From a virus, in IMG/VR virus record IMGVR_UViG_3300037223_000011, positions 1 through 20,433 of that record: a stretch of 20,433 nt of DNA. One strand, given 5' to 3'. A program made the position numbers and the translations under genes. The notes under the pieces were generated by a model. That model did no database searches. It was not told the DNA's origin and was given only the letters and a program-made list of their open reading frames with translations. Below, one piece after another: positions 6,919 to 14,143 of the stretch (its first letter is position 1; the number at the start of each line of letters is the position of its first letter).

Positions 6919-7899
6919 TTACACCATCCAACTGCTGATCTTGCCTGCCTGCCCTACTGCGGCAGAGAAGGTGTTTGTCGAGGTGACCGTGTACTGCGCG
7001 TTGGTCGTGAGGTACGTTCCGGTGCTGCCCGCGGTGCCCGTGAGCTGCTCCAAAATCGAGACGTTGGACGTGGCCGGCAACCCGCCGCCGCCCGTCGCCG
7101 CGAGCCACTGCCCCGCAGCGAGCACGCCAGAGGCAATCGCCGTCACCGTGAGGATGCCGAACGCGTTGCCCGCCGCCGGCGCCGCAAGCGATGCCGTGAA
7201 CAAGGGGTTCGCCGGTATGGTCTGCATGCAGACGAACAGGGTCGGGGTCTGCGTGATGCCGTAGGCCGTGAACGCGGTCGTCGCCACGTTGGGGATCACC
7301 GCCCCGTCGTAGTTGGCAATGGTCCACGGCGATGCGCCGCCAGTCACGAAGTACGTACCAGCAGGAATTCCCGCCATGACCAGCACCATGCCGGCCGTGA
7401 TTGAGCCCGTGAGGGTGCCGATACCAGTTAGCGTGTTGCCGCCAGAGGTCGTGGCGCTCGTATCCGAGGCCGTGACCGAGGAGTTGTTGGCTGCGCCCGA
7501 GAGCCCGCCGCCCAGCGCGTTGGCGTACACATACTGCGCCGCGGTGCATCCGGCAGAGAACAGACCCCAGAACTCGCCCTGGCTCATGCCCACAACGGGG
7601 TAGCCGCCCGGGATCAACAGTCCGTTGAATCCGAGGAAACTGGTGATGAGCGCATCGCCACCACGTCGCACAAGCCCCATGAAGGAGTTGGCCTGGTAGT
7701 AGCTGGACGCGATGCCGGTTACCGGGTTGAACCATGCGAACGTGCCGACCGTGACGCCACCGGGAGAGGCCACATACTGGCCCGGGCCACCGATGACATT
7801 CGAGCGGATGTTGGCTCCCGCGAAGTCACCCGGAATGCCGGGGGACGGCATACGGACGACAGTGGTTTGGAAGCCGTCGGGACTGGTCACTGCTGGCAT
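6919..7899 (-). CDS. Long Gp24-like capsid decoration protein with extra modules
   Basis: 326 residues from ATG 7899, preceded by a strong GGAGG that overlaps the end of the protease gene. Residues 1-135 match the cement-type protein downstream of the capsid gene (GGVTVGTFAWFNPVTG at 47-62 and GYPVVGMSQGEFWGLFSAG at 99-117). Two modules follow: about 140-215 (TLTGIGTLTGSITAGM, then AGIPAGTYFVTGG) and about 246-313 (FGILTVTAIASGVLAAGQ, then GSTGTYLTTNAQYTV). The second is a beta module often seen in phage surface proteins. So the protein may be a capsid cement with surface-exposed additions. The end, AGQAGKISSWMV-like, is short and unfamiliar. The virion surface role is inferred. Confidence 0.65.
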   Translation of the reverse strand: MPAVTSPDGFQTTVVRMPSPGIPGDFAGANIRSNVIGGPGQYVASPGGVTVGTFAWFNPVTGIASSYYQANSFMGLVRRGGDALITSFLGFNGLLIPGGYPVVGMSQGEFWGLFSAGCTAAQYVYANALGGGLSGAANNSSVTASDTSATTSGGNTLTGIGTLTGSITAGMVLVMAGIPAGTYFVTGGASPWTIANYDGAVIPNVATTAFTAYGITQTPTLFVCMQTIPANPLFTASLAAPAAGNAFGILTVTAIASGVLAAGQWLAATGGGGLPATSNVSILEQLTGTAGSTGTYLTTNAQYTVTSTNTFSAAVGQAGKISSWMV

Positions 7900-7905
7900 G
7901 ATCGA

Positions 7906-9216
7906 TTACCTCCGGCCCGCACGAACGATGCCGAATTCTTCATAGAAGTCGGTTGAATTGGAACTGGTGTCCATCGCCAGCGATGCGTGTCGAGTGGCCT
8001 TGCGCGTCGCGCTCTGATGGACCTCGAACAGCGTCGCGTAGGTCTCAGGGCTGACGCCCTTGAGATTGATGCCGAGGTGGTCAAGCGCGAACTTGTACAC
8101 ATCATCGGCCGAGTCGAGCGCCATTGATATCTGGCCCACGACTGGCTTGACTGCTTCGCGAGCGGCGGCGAGCGCCTGCATCTCGCGGCGCATGTCGTCG
8201 CGCGCCTTGCGCACGGCGGAGTCGAGTTCGTCCTTGGTCACGGAGTCCTTGCCCTTGGGATTGAAGTCATCCTCATGCTCCTCGGCATCCTTGGCGGCCT
8301 TGGAGTCCCCATCCTCGTCGTCATCATCCTTGGCGGACTTCGCGTCCTTGGATTTGGCCTTTTTCTCCTCCTCCTCGGATTCGTCTTCGGCCTCTTCCTC
8401 GTCGTCCTTCGCTTTCGCGTCCTTCGCCTTTTTGTCCTTGGCCTTTTTGTCGCGGGCGCGCTCGTAGCATTCCTCTTTCTCGTCCGCGGACATGGAGTCC
8501 TTGCCGTGCTCGGTTTTCCACTCGTCCTCGGCGTCCTTCTTTTCGGCTTCGTCGAGCGTGGTGACGGACTTGTCAGGGGTCTCGCCCAGCGCCGCATCAA
8601 GCGCGAGGAGGTTCGCACCTGGGCGCAGGTAGGGGATTAGCCGCTGGATCAAAGTGAGGTTGCTCATATCGCGTAGGCCCTTTGGTAGTTCATCAGCTAC
8701 GTGAACGTCCGGGCCAGCGCGGCCCTCCGAAACAATCGCGACATGGTTGCCGCGAATGTTGATCATCTTGCCATCGTATGCCTGCCCGTCCAAGTTCCCG
8801 GGAGTCATGATCGCATCGTAACGGTAAGCGCTCGACAGCTCGCGCTTCTCCTCCGACTCGATCAGATCGATAGCTTCCTGAGTGGTGACCAGAATCGGCC
8901 GCGCAATCAGATACGGGTGCTCGTAGGTCACCTTGCCTATCGTGCCGACCACTGCTTCCTGATGCGGGTTTTGCGCATCGATAGCTATGTGCCGAACCAG
9001 CAGAGGCTTGCCCTCGAAGCTCGACGCCGCCTCGCGCAACGCATCCGCATCGCGATACAGACGATAGACTCTGGATGGGTCGAGCCCGAGTTTTTCCCAG
9101 TTGGGAATCTCCGCCCCGCGATAGGGACAGACATTCGCCTTGCTGATGCGGCATTCCGCGACCTTCAAGTGCCCGTCGAGGTCCTTGGAGCGGGATGTTG
9201 AGGTACCCATTGGCAT
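7906..9216 (-). CDS. Prohead protease-scaffold fusion (DUF2213)
   Basis: 436 residues. Residues 1-180 match DUF2213, a prohead maturation protease family: ISKANVCPYRGAEIP (24-38), a helical middle, ELSSAYRYDA (126-135) and IRGNHVAIVSEGRAGPDV (154-171). Ser128 or Ser129 and His158 are the candidate catalytic pair. Residues about 222-330 are almost entirely Lys, Asp, Glu and Ala, then a helical part (331-357) and a C-terminal domain that lacks low complexity. This fits a protease fused to a scaffold, as known in several tailed phages, where the enzyme cuts scaffold and capsid during head maturation. The start at 9216 or 9210 lacks an obvious ribosome site. An internal ATG at 8664 (MSNLTLIQ) might give a separate scaffold. 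It lies directly before the cement and capsid genes. Confidence 0.82.
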   Translation of the reverse strand: MPMGTSTSRSKDLDGHLKVAECRISKANVCPYRGAEIPNWEKLGLDPSRVYRLYRDADALREAASSFEGKPLLVRHIAIDAQNPHQEAVVGTIGKVTYEHPYLIARPILVTTQEAIDLIESEEKRELSSAYRYDAIMTPGNLDGQAYDGKMINIRGNHVAIVSEGRAGPDVHVADELPKGLRDMSNLTLIQRLIPYLRPGANLLALDAALGETPDKSVTTLDEAEKKDAEDEWKTEHGKDSMSADEKEECYERARDKKAKDKKAKDAKAKDDEEEAEDESEEEEKKAKSKDAKSAKDDDDEDGDSKAAKDAEEHEDDFNPKGKDSVTKDELDSAVRKARDDMRREMQALAAAREAVKPVVGQISMALDSADDVYKFALDHLGINLKGVSPETYATLFEVHQSATRKATRHASLAMDTSSNSTDFYEEFGIVRAGRR

Positions 9217-9240
9217 ACATGGGGAACGGAATATGGACTC

Positions 9241-9423
9241 TTACCTACGCTTGCGCAAGCGCATCGCCAGTTGCCTTTTAATTTCTGCGCGATTCATCAC
9301 GGCTACTTTCGTTGCGAGCACCGAGAGCCACACCGTTCCACACGTCACGCAGCGCTCGGCATTGTGCAGCGTCGCGCTCCCACAAACACGGCAGTCCCGC
9401 ATCGTAAGTGCCCGAATACTCAC
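9241..9423 (-). CDS. Small zinc-ribbon-like protein
   Basis: 60 residues. The GTG start at 9423 shares its first base with the stop of the upstream gene (TAGTG), pointing to coupled translation; an ATG at 9402 is the alternative. Cys11-x2-Cys14 (CRVC) and Cys25-x2-Cys28 (CVTC) form a two-pair zinc-ribbon pattern with a short loop, followed by a basic C-terminal helix (NRAEIKRQLAMRLRKRR). It could bind zinc and nucleic acid or protein. Its place immediately before the protease-scaffold gene suggests a role in head assembly or late expression, but nothing in the sequence proves this. The gene fills the space between two firm genes and has no rival reading. Confidence 0.55.
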   Translation of the reverse strand: MSIRALTMRDCRVCGSATLHNAERCVTCGTVWLSVLATKVAVMNRAEIKRQLAMRLRKRR

Positions 9424-9731
9424 TAATAACCGACGGGGAGGAGCCCTTGCGCCTCCGGGGCAATATCAACATTTGCCGTGGTCACCTGCACGTCAAACAG
9501 GTAACAGACGCCGGGTATCCCTCCGGAGACAGGCTGCAGGACCATCGTGTTGGTTGAATCGAGCGCCGCGGCGCCGTTGAGGATCGAGCTTGGGCTTGGG
9601 TCTACACCGGAGGCAACGGTCACCGTGAGGCTGGTGATCCCCGTGAGGAGGTTGCCGAGCGTGAGCTGATTGGCGAAATCGAAGATCAGCACCGTCTTGT
9701 AGGCGGGCAGTTTGTTGGGGAATTTAAGCAT
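9423..9731 (-). CDS. Hypothetical virion-type protein, 102 residues
   Basis: 102 residues from ATG 9731, which overlaps the stop of the repeat-protein gene by eight bases and has a GGAG nine bases upstream. Longer in-frame starts (to 9812) would run through the upstream gene. After LPAYKTVLIFDFANQLTLGNLL (8-29) the chain looks like one small beta-sandwich: SLTVTVASG (34-42), then ILNGAAALDSTNTMVLQPVSGG (50-71) and YLFDVQVTTANV (77-88). Phage proteins with this arrangement of beta strands occur near head and tail genes, often as short structural or adhesion modules. I do not recognise a named family. It closes the fibre-like block and may be a surface or fibre accessory protein. Confidence 0.6.
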   Translation of the reverse strand: MLKFPNKLPAYKTVLIFDFANQLTLGNLLTGITSLTVTVASGVDPSPSSILNGAAALDSTNTMVLQPVSGGIPGVCYLFDVQVTTANVDIAPEAQGLLPVGY

Positions 9732-11088
9732 TGTCGTCAGCTCCAACATACACGACATAGTTGAGCGGCGGCAGCACCACCTCAAACCGAGGGTCGCCAA
9801 CAATGGGCACAACCGGAACCAGCAGGTATAGCAGCAGATTGCGCTGCCCCGTATCTTGAGTCTGTGGAGCCTTGGCCCTCAAGCTAGGCGTCAGATCCAC
9901 CGCAAGTAGTGGTAGCAGGTTGGGTGCTCGAAGCACAACCAAGTCATTTGACTGCTGCGTATCCTGCGGGATCGCTCGACGCAGCACCACCGGCCAATCA
10001 CGCAGCGCGAACGGCGGAGATGCTTGTGCTGTCAACGTGCTCGTCAGCAAGTTCGGCGTCGCATCGTCCTGCGGTCGCGCGCCAACGCGAGGTTGACCGA
10101 GATCGACGCCGATGAACGGGAGAGGTACCGGCGCCAGCAGGAACGTGAGCAAATTACGCTGCGCTGTGTCCTGCGTCTGCGGCGCTCGCGGCCTCAGATT
10201 CGGCGTCAGGTCTACTGAAAAGAACGGCAGCAGAGTGGGCGCGTTGAGTACGATCAGGCCATTCGGCTGCTGCGTATCCTGCGTCGAGACGCCCTTGCTT
10301 GAGCGTCGCTGCGTCAGATCCGGCGGCATCGCCGGCAACGGTATCGGAGCGAGCAGGTACGGCAGTAGGTTGCGCTGCCCCGTATCTTGCGCACCGCGGG
10401 CCTTCACCGGCTGCGCGTAATCAGGTATCGCGATGAACGGCTTTGGCGCGACCAGCGTTTGAAATACGATGACGTTTGCCGGGATGTCAGGCGGTGCTGC
10501 CCTCGCCTTTGCGTAGCTCGATACCACGGCAGCGCGCTGCTTCGCGGTCGTTGTGATCTGTGACGCCGGCAGCAAGGTCAGTGGGATGGGCTGCTGGTCA
10601 ACTACCAACCATCGGCGCGGACCCGGGTATGAGCCATCATCGCCGGCTGCCGGGAACGTCAGGTATTGGTAAATGGCTACGTTGGCCGCATTCGTATCCT
10701 GCGGAGCCGCAGCTCGCGCCCGCAGGCTCGGCGTGAAGTCCACCGGGACAGTGGGCGCCCCCACCTGACCGGGCGGCAGTAGCTCTATCAGCAAGTTGGC
10801 CTGACCCGTGTGCTGCGCACCGCGAGTCTTTACTGGCTGGAAAGTCAGATCCGGTCCATTCATGCCAATCGGTAAAAGCTGCGCCGGAGGCTTCACTATC
10901 AGCAGTGAGCGCTGCGCGTCTGTGTGTTGAGCAGCTACGGCACGGCGTGGTTGGGCACTGTCCGCGTGCGACACCGATGGCAACGCGACAATCGCCAGCG
11001 TCGAGAGCAGCAGATTCGGCAGGACATCAACTGCCTGCGCCCGCTTGGCCGGGTAGCTGCTAAAGACTGGTGCGCGAAAAATGGCCAT
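9724..11088 (-). CDS. Repeat protein of about twelve 36-residue units, unknown function
   Basis: 454 residues, ATG start, no clear ribosome site. Nearly the whole chain is a tandem repeat with consensus roughly RNLLxxLLAPxPLPxxxVDLTPxLRxRAPQTQDTxQ. The anchor triplet QDT or QHT (or a worn form of it) falls near residues 18, 54, 92, 130, 200, 234, 270, 306, 340, 375 and 411; one anchor between 130 and 200 is missing. Spacing is 34-38 residues, and a three-unit block of 105 residues seems to have duplicated near the C-terminus. No signal peptide, membrane segment or catalytic motif is seen. The end (residues 430-454) leaves the pattern. Proline is frequent, so a regular extended or beta-solenoid-like rod is possible. 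It lies between fibre-type genes and capsid genes, so a virion surface rod is my guess. I recognise no family. Confidence 0.75.
   Translation of the reverse strand: MAIFRAPVFSSYPAKRAQAVDVLPNLLLSTLAIVALPSVSHADSAQPRRAVAAQHTDAQRSLLIVKPPAQLLPIGMNGPDLTFQPVKTRGAQHTGQANLLIELLPPGQVGAPTVPVDFTPSLRARAAAPQDTNAANVAIYQYLTFPAAGDDGSYPGPRRWLVVDQQPIPLTLLPASQITTTAKQRAAVVSSYAKARAAPPDIPANVIVFQTLVAPKPFIAIPDYAQPVKARGAQDTGQRNLLPYLLAPIPLPAMPPDLTQRRSSKGVSTQDTQQPNGLIVLNAPTLLPFFSVDLTPNLRPRAPQTQDTAQRNLLTFLLAPVPLPFIGVDLGQPRVGARPQDDATPNLLTSTLTAQASPPFALRDWPVVLRRAIPQDTQQSNDLVVLRAPNLLPLLAVDLTPSLRAKAPQTQDTGQRNLLLYLLVPVVPIVGDPRFEVVLPPLNYVVYVGADDNA
9741..9744 (-). promoter_or_regulatory. Ribosome binding site for the 102-residue protein
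   Basis: GGAG on the minus strand, nine bases before ATG 9731 and inside the end of the repeat-protein gene. It favours MLKFPNK as the start over longer in-frame starts. Confidence 0.55.
9830..11040 (-). repeat. Degenerate tandem repeat with period of about 105-108 bases
   Basis: This is the DNA level of the protein repeat. CTGCTGCGTATCCTGCG on the plus strand occurs at 9952 and again at 10267, 315 bases on, which equals three repeat units. GCGCTGCCCCGTATCTTG occurs at 9841 and 10372, 531 bases on, five units. The copies are alike but not identical, so the array is old or under selection at the protein level. Confidence 0.75.
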
Positions 11089-11091
11089 GTG

Positions 11092-11838
11092 CTACAGCCA
11101 GGCTTGGCCCATGAGCTGCGGGGAGCTGGCGCCAGCGAAGCTCGCGATTATCGCAAACGGGGCGTTAGCGCCGGTCCACGACCATAGCGCGGAGCTATCC
11201 TCAACAGAGGAAGTTATCTTGTAACCCGCGCTATACGCACCGCCGAAGTTGCCGCCGTTGTTGTCATAGAACCCAAAATTGGTAAATGCACCACCTACGC
11301 TGTTGTTGCTGGGTGGCGTAGTCAAGCCGATGGTTGACCCACCCGAGTAATTCATCGTAGATACAAAGGCCACCACCAGTTCACTGGCGTTGGCGTTGTT
11401 GCTCGGCAACGTCGCAGCAAGTGTCGTTGCAGTACCGGAGTTATTGTAGTTAGTCGCCGACTGGTCAATGGTTGCGATCCCAGATGCCTCAAGCGAGTTG
11501 AGGACAGGGGCAGCAGTGCCAGACACACCGCCAAAGCTAACCGTAATCGTGAGGGTGCCGCTGCCAGTCGCTGTGACTGATGAGCACCACCACAACTCTA
11601 CCCCACCATAATAGTTCCCAGGATCGTAGAGGTACGTGATACGCGAGTAAGTGTTACCCGCACTGTCGGCAACTCCGGTGACCACGGGCGTGCTTCCAAT
11701 TGCACCGCCTGACCTAAGTACTGTTGCCACAATCAGCGAGTTGCCCAACACTGGCTGGCTCAGTGTGATTGTGGATGTATAGGGAAGGGTGCCGGCGAAG
11801 CCGCTGTTCACATTAGTTTGTACGACGCTGATAGACAT
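11092..11838 (-). CDS. Beta-sandwich phage structural protein
   Basis: 248 residues, ATG one base after the stop of the 662-residue gene, stop three bases before the repeat-protein gene. The pattern is that of a beta-sandwich common in phage and bacterial surface proteins: LGNSLIVATVLRSGG (31-45), VTGVADSAGNTYSRI (53-67), ELWWCSSVTATGSGTLTITVSFGG, APVLNSLEAS, then ELVVAFVSTMNYSGG (152-166) and a closing WTGANAPFAIIASFAGA. The two halves look like facing sheets of one domain. No signal peptide is present, unlike the gene before it. It probably forms part of a fibre or spike. I know similar hypothetical proteins in phages but no named function. Confidence 0.65.
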   Translation of the reverse strand: MSISVVQTNVNSGFAGTLPYTSTITLSQPVLGNSLIVATVLRSGGAIGSTPVVTGVADSAGNTYSRITYLYDPGNYYGGVELWWCSSVTATGSGTLTITVSFGGVSGTAAPVLNSLEASGIATIDQSATNYNNSGTATTLAATLPSNNANASELVVAFVSTMNYSGGSTIGLTTPPSNNSVGGAFTNFGFYDNNGGNFGGAYSAGYKITSSVEDSSALWSWTGANAPFAIIASFAGASSPQLMGQAWL

Positions 11839-11839
11839 G

Positions 11840-13828
11840 CTAGTTCACCGTTGCGCCGTATTTATCGAAGTAGAGCGTCATGAGATCGCCGCCGCTGAGT
11901 AGAAGCTCAGGCTTGTATATGTCGTAACGGTTGCTACCGAAGGTCACGGGGCTGCCGGATGTGCCCGCAGAAACTATGGTCGATCCGTTCAGGTTGAATA
12001 ATCCATACTGGCCGGTGCCGTTCGTCGTGTTCGGGGATTCAAAGCCTGGCTGCGTAGCACCGAAATACGTCGATGAGGGTTCGCCCTGCCCTGTGATCTT
12101 TCCAGCGTTGTCCGGCCCTGTGCCGGTGAGGATCGTGGTCACGTAAGCCTGCGCGTCGTAGCCCGGGGTATTGCCTGTCCACGACGGGCCACCGCCGCTA
12201 CCGGGGCAACCAGTGATAGCTACCGTGCCGCCACTCTCTGCGGCCGTCGTCATCGCGCATGGATAGCCGAATCCGGAGACACTGGTGCTGTAGAACATCA
12301 AATATTCGTTAGCGGCGATATTGGCCATGTTGCCGGATGTGGTCGTCTGAATGGTCAGCGTCGAGCCATCGCTGGATGCGGTGCCCTGCCACTCCGAGAC
12401 AACATGCCCGCTCCACGTGCCCGACCCGAGCCCGAGATTCAGGAAGGGAACCTTGAGCGAACACCACGAACCAGAAGCGCATCCAGTGCCGTAGGAGCTG
12501 GTGGTGCCGTTGAGTATGGTTATTGAGCGATTCGAGTAGATGTCGCTCGTTGTGTACGCTGCACCGCCCGGGCGGGAGTGCACGGTGAAGCCGATATTCT
12601 GCCCATTGGATGTCAGGCGAACATCCAGAACGGCATAGCTGTACCCGCCCCAGTTCGCGTCATATCCAGGGGACTCAGGGGCCGCTGTGAACTGCTGGAT
12701 GTAAGCCCATCCAGGCGTGCTCATCGCGTAGGTGTCTGGGCTTTCAACGACCTGAGTCTGCGGGCACGCTTCCGCACCACCACCGCCGCCGACATTTGGT
12801 GAGGGGTCGGACCAAATTCCGTCTGAGCTGTAGCTGGCTGTCGGCGCCGTGCTCAGGTAGTAAGTGCCCGTACCCCCGTTTCCAGTTGTACCGGCATACG
12901 GCGTTCCACCCGTTACGAAGTACTCGATATAAGGGTTGCCGGGTCCGCCAGTCGCGGCCGATGACGCGATGGCTCCATCGCCGTCAGTGATGCCGCCGTT
13001 CGGCTGAACAGGCGGCGCGAGCGTGCCGCCACTCGTGTAGGTGCTGAACGCGCTGGAATTGATGTTGACTGTCGCAGTCCACGCGCCGCTAGATCCTCCG
13101 GTGGCAGTCACAGTACCGAACAGGCCGTTGATCTGCGTCATGCCGCTGACGCTTTGAAAGTACAACACATTCCCGTTATTGAACGGGTTGTAGGCCTGTA
13201 CAAGACTTGTAGTGACTACTGCAGACGCGGCCTTAGTGATACCGGATATATTCCAGATGGCAACCGAAGTGACCGTGAAGACGTTCTGGCCGCTCGTGAA
13301 AGTGGCCAGATAGTTGGTGTTCATGTAACCGCCGAAACCACCTCCAGAGTAGTTTCCGCAGCTATTGTTGGCGCCGTTGTTGTAGATCCAGTTAGCCGGG
13401 TAGGCAATGGCGCTCAACCCTGAGCCATTATTTGCATAGACGCCTATGACATTAGCTGTCTCCTGGCATGGCGTATTAACGCAGTTCAAACCAGTGATGG
13501 TCAGAGTGTAGTGACACGCCGAGCCGCTGCAGGCACTTCCCGAAGTAGGGTCAGCAACCTGAGAGCCGTTGTCGTAAATTGGATAGTCAGTCGGAGACCC
13601 GGACGCGCTCGCCGTCCAGTAAATGTCCATCGTATTGGTCGTGCAACCAGTGCCAGTGCCGGCGTTCTGACAACTGGTGCTGCCCTGATTCTCGTATGAG
13701 GCAGTGACGGCGGACGGCGCGCCGCCGGAGGCGACGATTGGCGCCGGCATGATGCCGTGCCCAGCCAGCGCGACAGAGCAGAGCAGCGCCGCGAACGCGG
13801 CGTGGAATACGGTTCGCAGCGCCTTCAA
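11840..13828 (-). CDS. Exported fibre-like protein with FN3-like and FCCH-like modules
   Basis: 662 residues with a TTG start (13828), supported by GGGAG eight bases upstream. Residues 1-22 (MKALRTVFHAAFAALLCSVALA, cleavage ALA-G) look like a Sec signal. Residues about 37-150 resemble a fibronectin-III-like domain (PSAVTASYEN, NTMDIYWTAS, YTLTITGL). Residues 228-270 carry GMTQING, SGAWTATVNI and YTSGG, the same module as in the GH5-like protein; 294-330 has GGTGTYYLST. The C-terminal half, about 355-662, is beta-rich with no motif I recognise. Cysteines pair closely at 53/62, 100/105, 116/121, 450/456 and 524/541, which would suit disulfides outside the cytoplasm. It could be a head-attached fibre, an adhesin-like spike or a secreted protein. 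The placement among head genes and the signal peptide together are unusual. Confidence 0.68.
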   Translation of the reverse strand: MKALRTVFHAAFAALLCSVALAGHGIMPAPIVASGGAPSAVTASYENQGSTSCQNAGTGTGCTTNTMDIYWTASASGSPTDYPIYDNGSQVADPTSGSACSGSACHYTLTITGLNCVNTPCQETANVIGVYANNGSGLSAIAYPANWIYNNGANNSCGNYSGGGFGGYMNTNYLATFTSGQNVFTVTSVAIWNISGITKAASAVVTTSLVQAYNPFNNGNVLYFQSVSGMTQINGLFGTVTATGGSSGAWTATVNINSSAFSTYTSGGTLAPPVQPNGGITDGDGAIASSAATGGPGNPYIEYFVTGGTPYAGTTGNGGTGTYYLSTAPTASYSSDGIWSDPSPNVGGGGGAEACPQTQVVESPDTYAMSTPGWAYIQQFTAAPESPGYDANWGGYSYAVLDVRLTSNGQNIGFTVHSRPGGAAYTTSDIYSNRSITILNGTTSSYGTGCASGSWCSLKVPFLNLGLGSGTWSGHVVSEWQGTASSDGSTLTIQTTTSGNMANIAANEYLMFYSTSVSGFGYPCAMTTAAESGGTVAITGCPGSGGGPSWTGNTPGYDAQAYVTTILTGTGPDNAGKITGQGEPSSTYFGATQPGFESPNTTNGTGQYGLFNLNGSTIVSAGTSGSPVTFGSNRYDIYKPELLLSGGDLMTLYFDKYGATVN
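13019..13150 (-). other. FCCH-like module in the 662-residue protein
   Basis: Encodes residues about 227-270, with GMTQING, GGSSGAWTATVNI and FSTYTSGG. The corresponding stretch at 558-695 encodes GMTQLNG, GGSSGAWTVTLTV and FSAYTNGG. The two are also alike at the DNA level around CGCAGTCCACGCGCC, which points to a shared mobile module. Confidence 0.55.
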
Positions 13829-13836
13829 GTGAATAT

Positions 13837-13841
13837 CTCCC
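13837..13841 (-). promoter_or_regulatory. Ribosome binding site for the TTG start at 13828
   Basis: GGGAG on the minus strand, eight bases upstream of TTG 13828 and just after the stop of the previous gene. It is the reason to accept the rare TTG start, which also gives a complete signal peptide. Confidence 0.65.
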
Positions 13842-13843
13842 GC

Positions 13844-14137
13844 CTACAGCATCAGGAGCGGGGAGATCGCACTACATTCGGCTCCCCGTTCCGTCAGCTT
13901 GTCGGCCAGCATGGCGCTCAACGCCTCGTACTCGGCCGGGTAGCGTGCCTGCACGCGCTGCAGGAACGTCACGTAGTCATGATCCTCGGCGACCTTCTCG
14001 GCGCGCCGCGACACAATCAAAGCCATCAGGGTCGCATCGTGCACCGGGCCATCTAGCGGAAAACCAATCGCGAGCGCCTCGGAACCACTCCGAAGCAACT
14101 CGCGATCAGCGATCCCATCGAACCCGAGGAAGTTCAC
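13844..14137 (-). CDS. Hypothetical phage protein, 97 residues
   Basis: 97 residues with a GTG start at 14137, four bases after a GAGG that overlaps the stop of the upstream gene. The chain is mixed and mostly helical: a first half with LLRSGSEALAIGFPLDGPVHDATLMAL, then a charged helix VSRRAEKVAEDHDYV, and YPAEYEALSAMLADKL (66-81) near the end. I see no metal-binding, membrane or catalytic motif. I recognise no family. It sits between a putative surface protein and the fibre-like block. A chaperone or assembly role for the fibre genes is possible, but only from position. Confidence 0.5.
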   Translation of the reverse strand: MNFLGFDGIADRELLRSGSEALAIGFPLDGPVHDATLMALIVSRRAEKVAEDHDYVTFLQRVQARYPAEYEALSAMLADKLTERGAECSAISPLLML

Positions 14138-14143
14138 CCCGCC

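Noticed and set aside
6704-7735. Long minus-strand frame of 343 codons in another phase
   Set aside because: It overlaps the cement-type and capsid genes in a different phase and its composition is rich in His, Arg and Gly, as expected of a shadow of GC-rich DNA.
8275-8640. Plus-strand frame rich in Leu, Val, Phe and Gly, like a membrane protein
   Set aside because: It is the reverse reading of the Lys/Asp/Glu-rich scaffold region; such codons reverse to Leu, Phe and Val. The minus-strand gene has a clear family match.
9830-11040. Regular repeats that might be a CRISPR array
   Set aside because: The period is about 105-108 bases, the copies differ, there are no short identical repeats with unrelated spacers, and the repeats keep one reading frame.
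13829-13843. Promoter or terminator in the space before the 662-residue gene
   Set aside because: The space is only 15 bases and is taken up by the ribosome binding site; no hairpin or promoter boxes fit.
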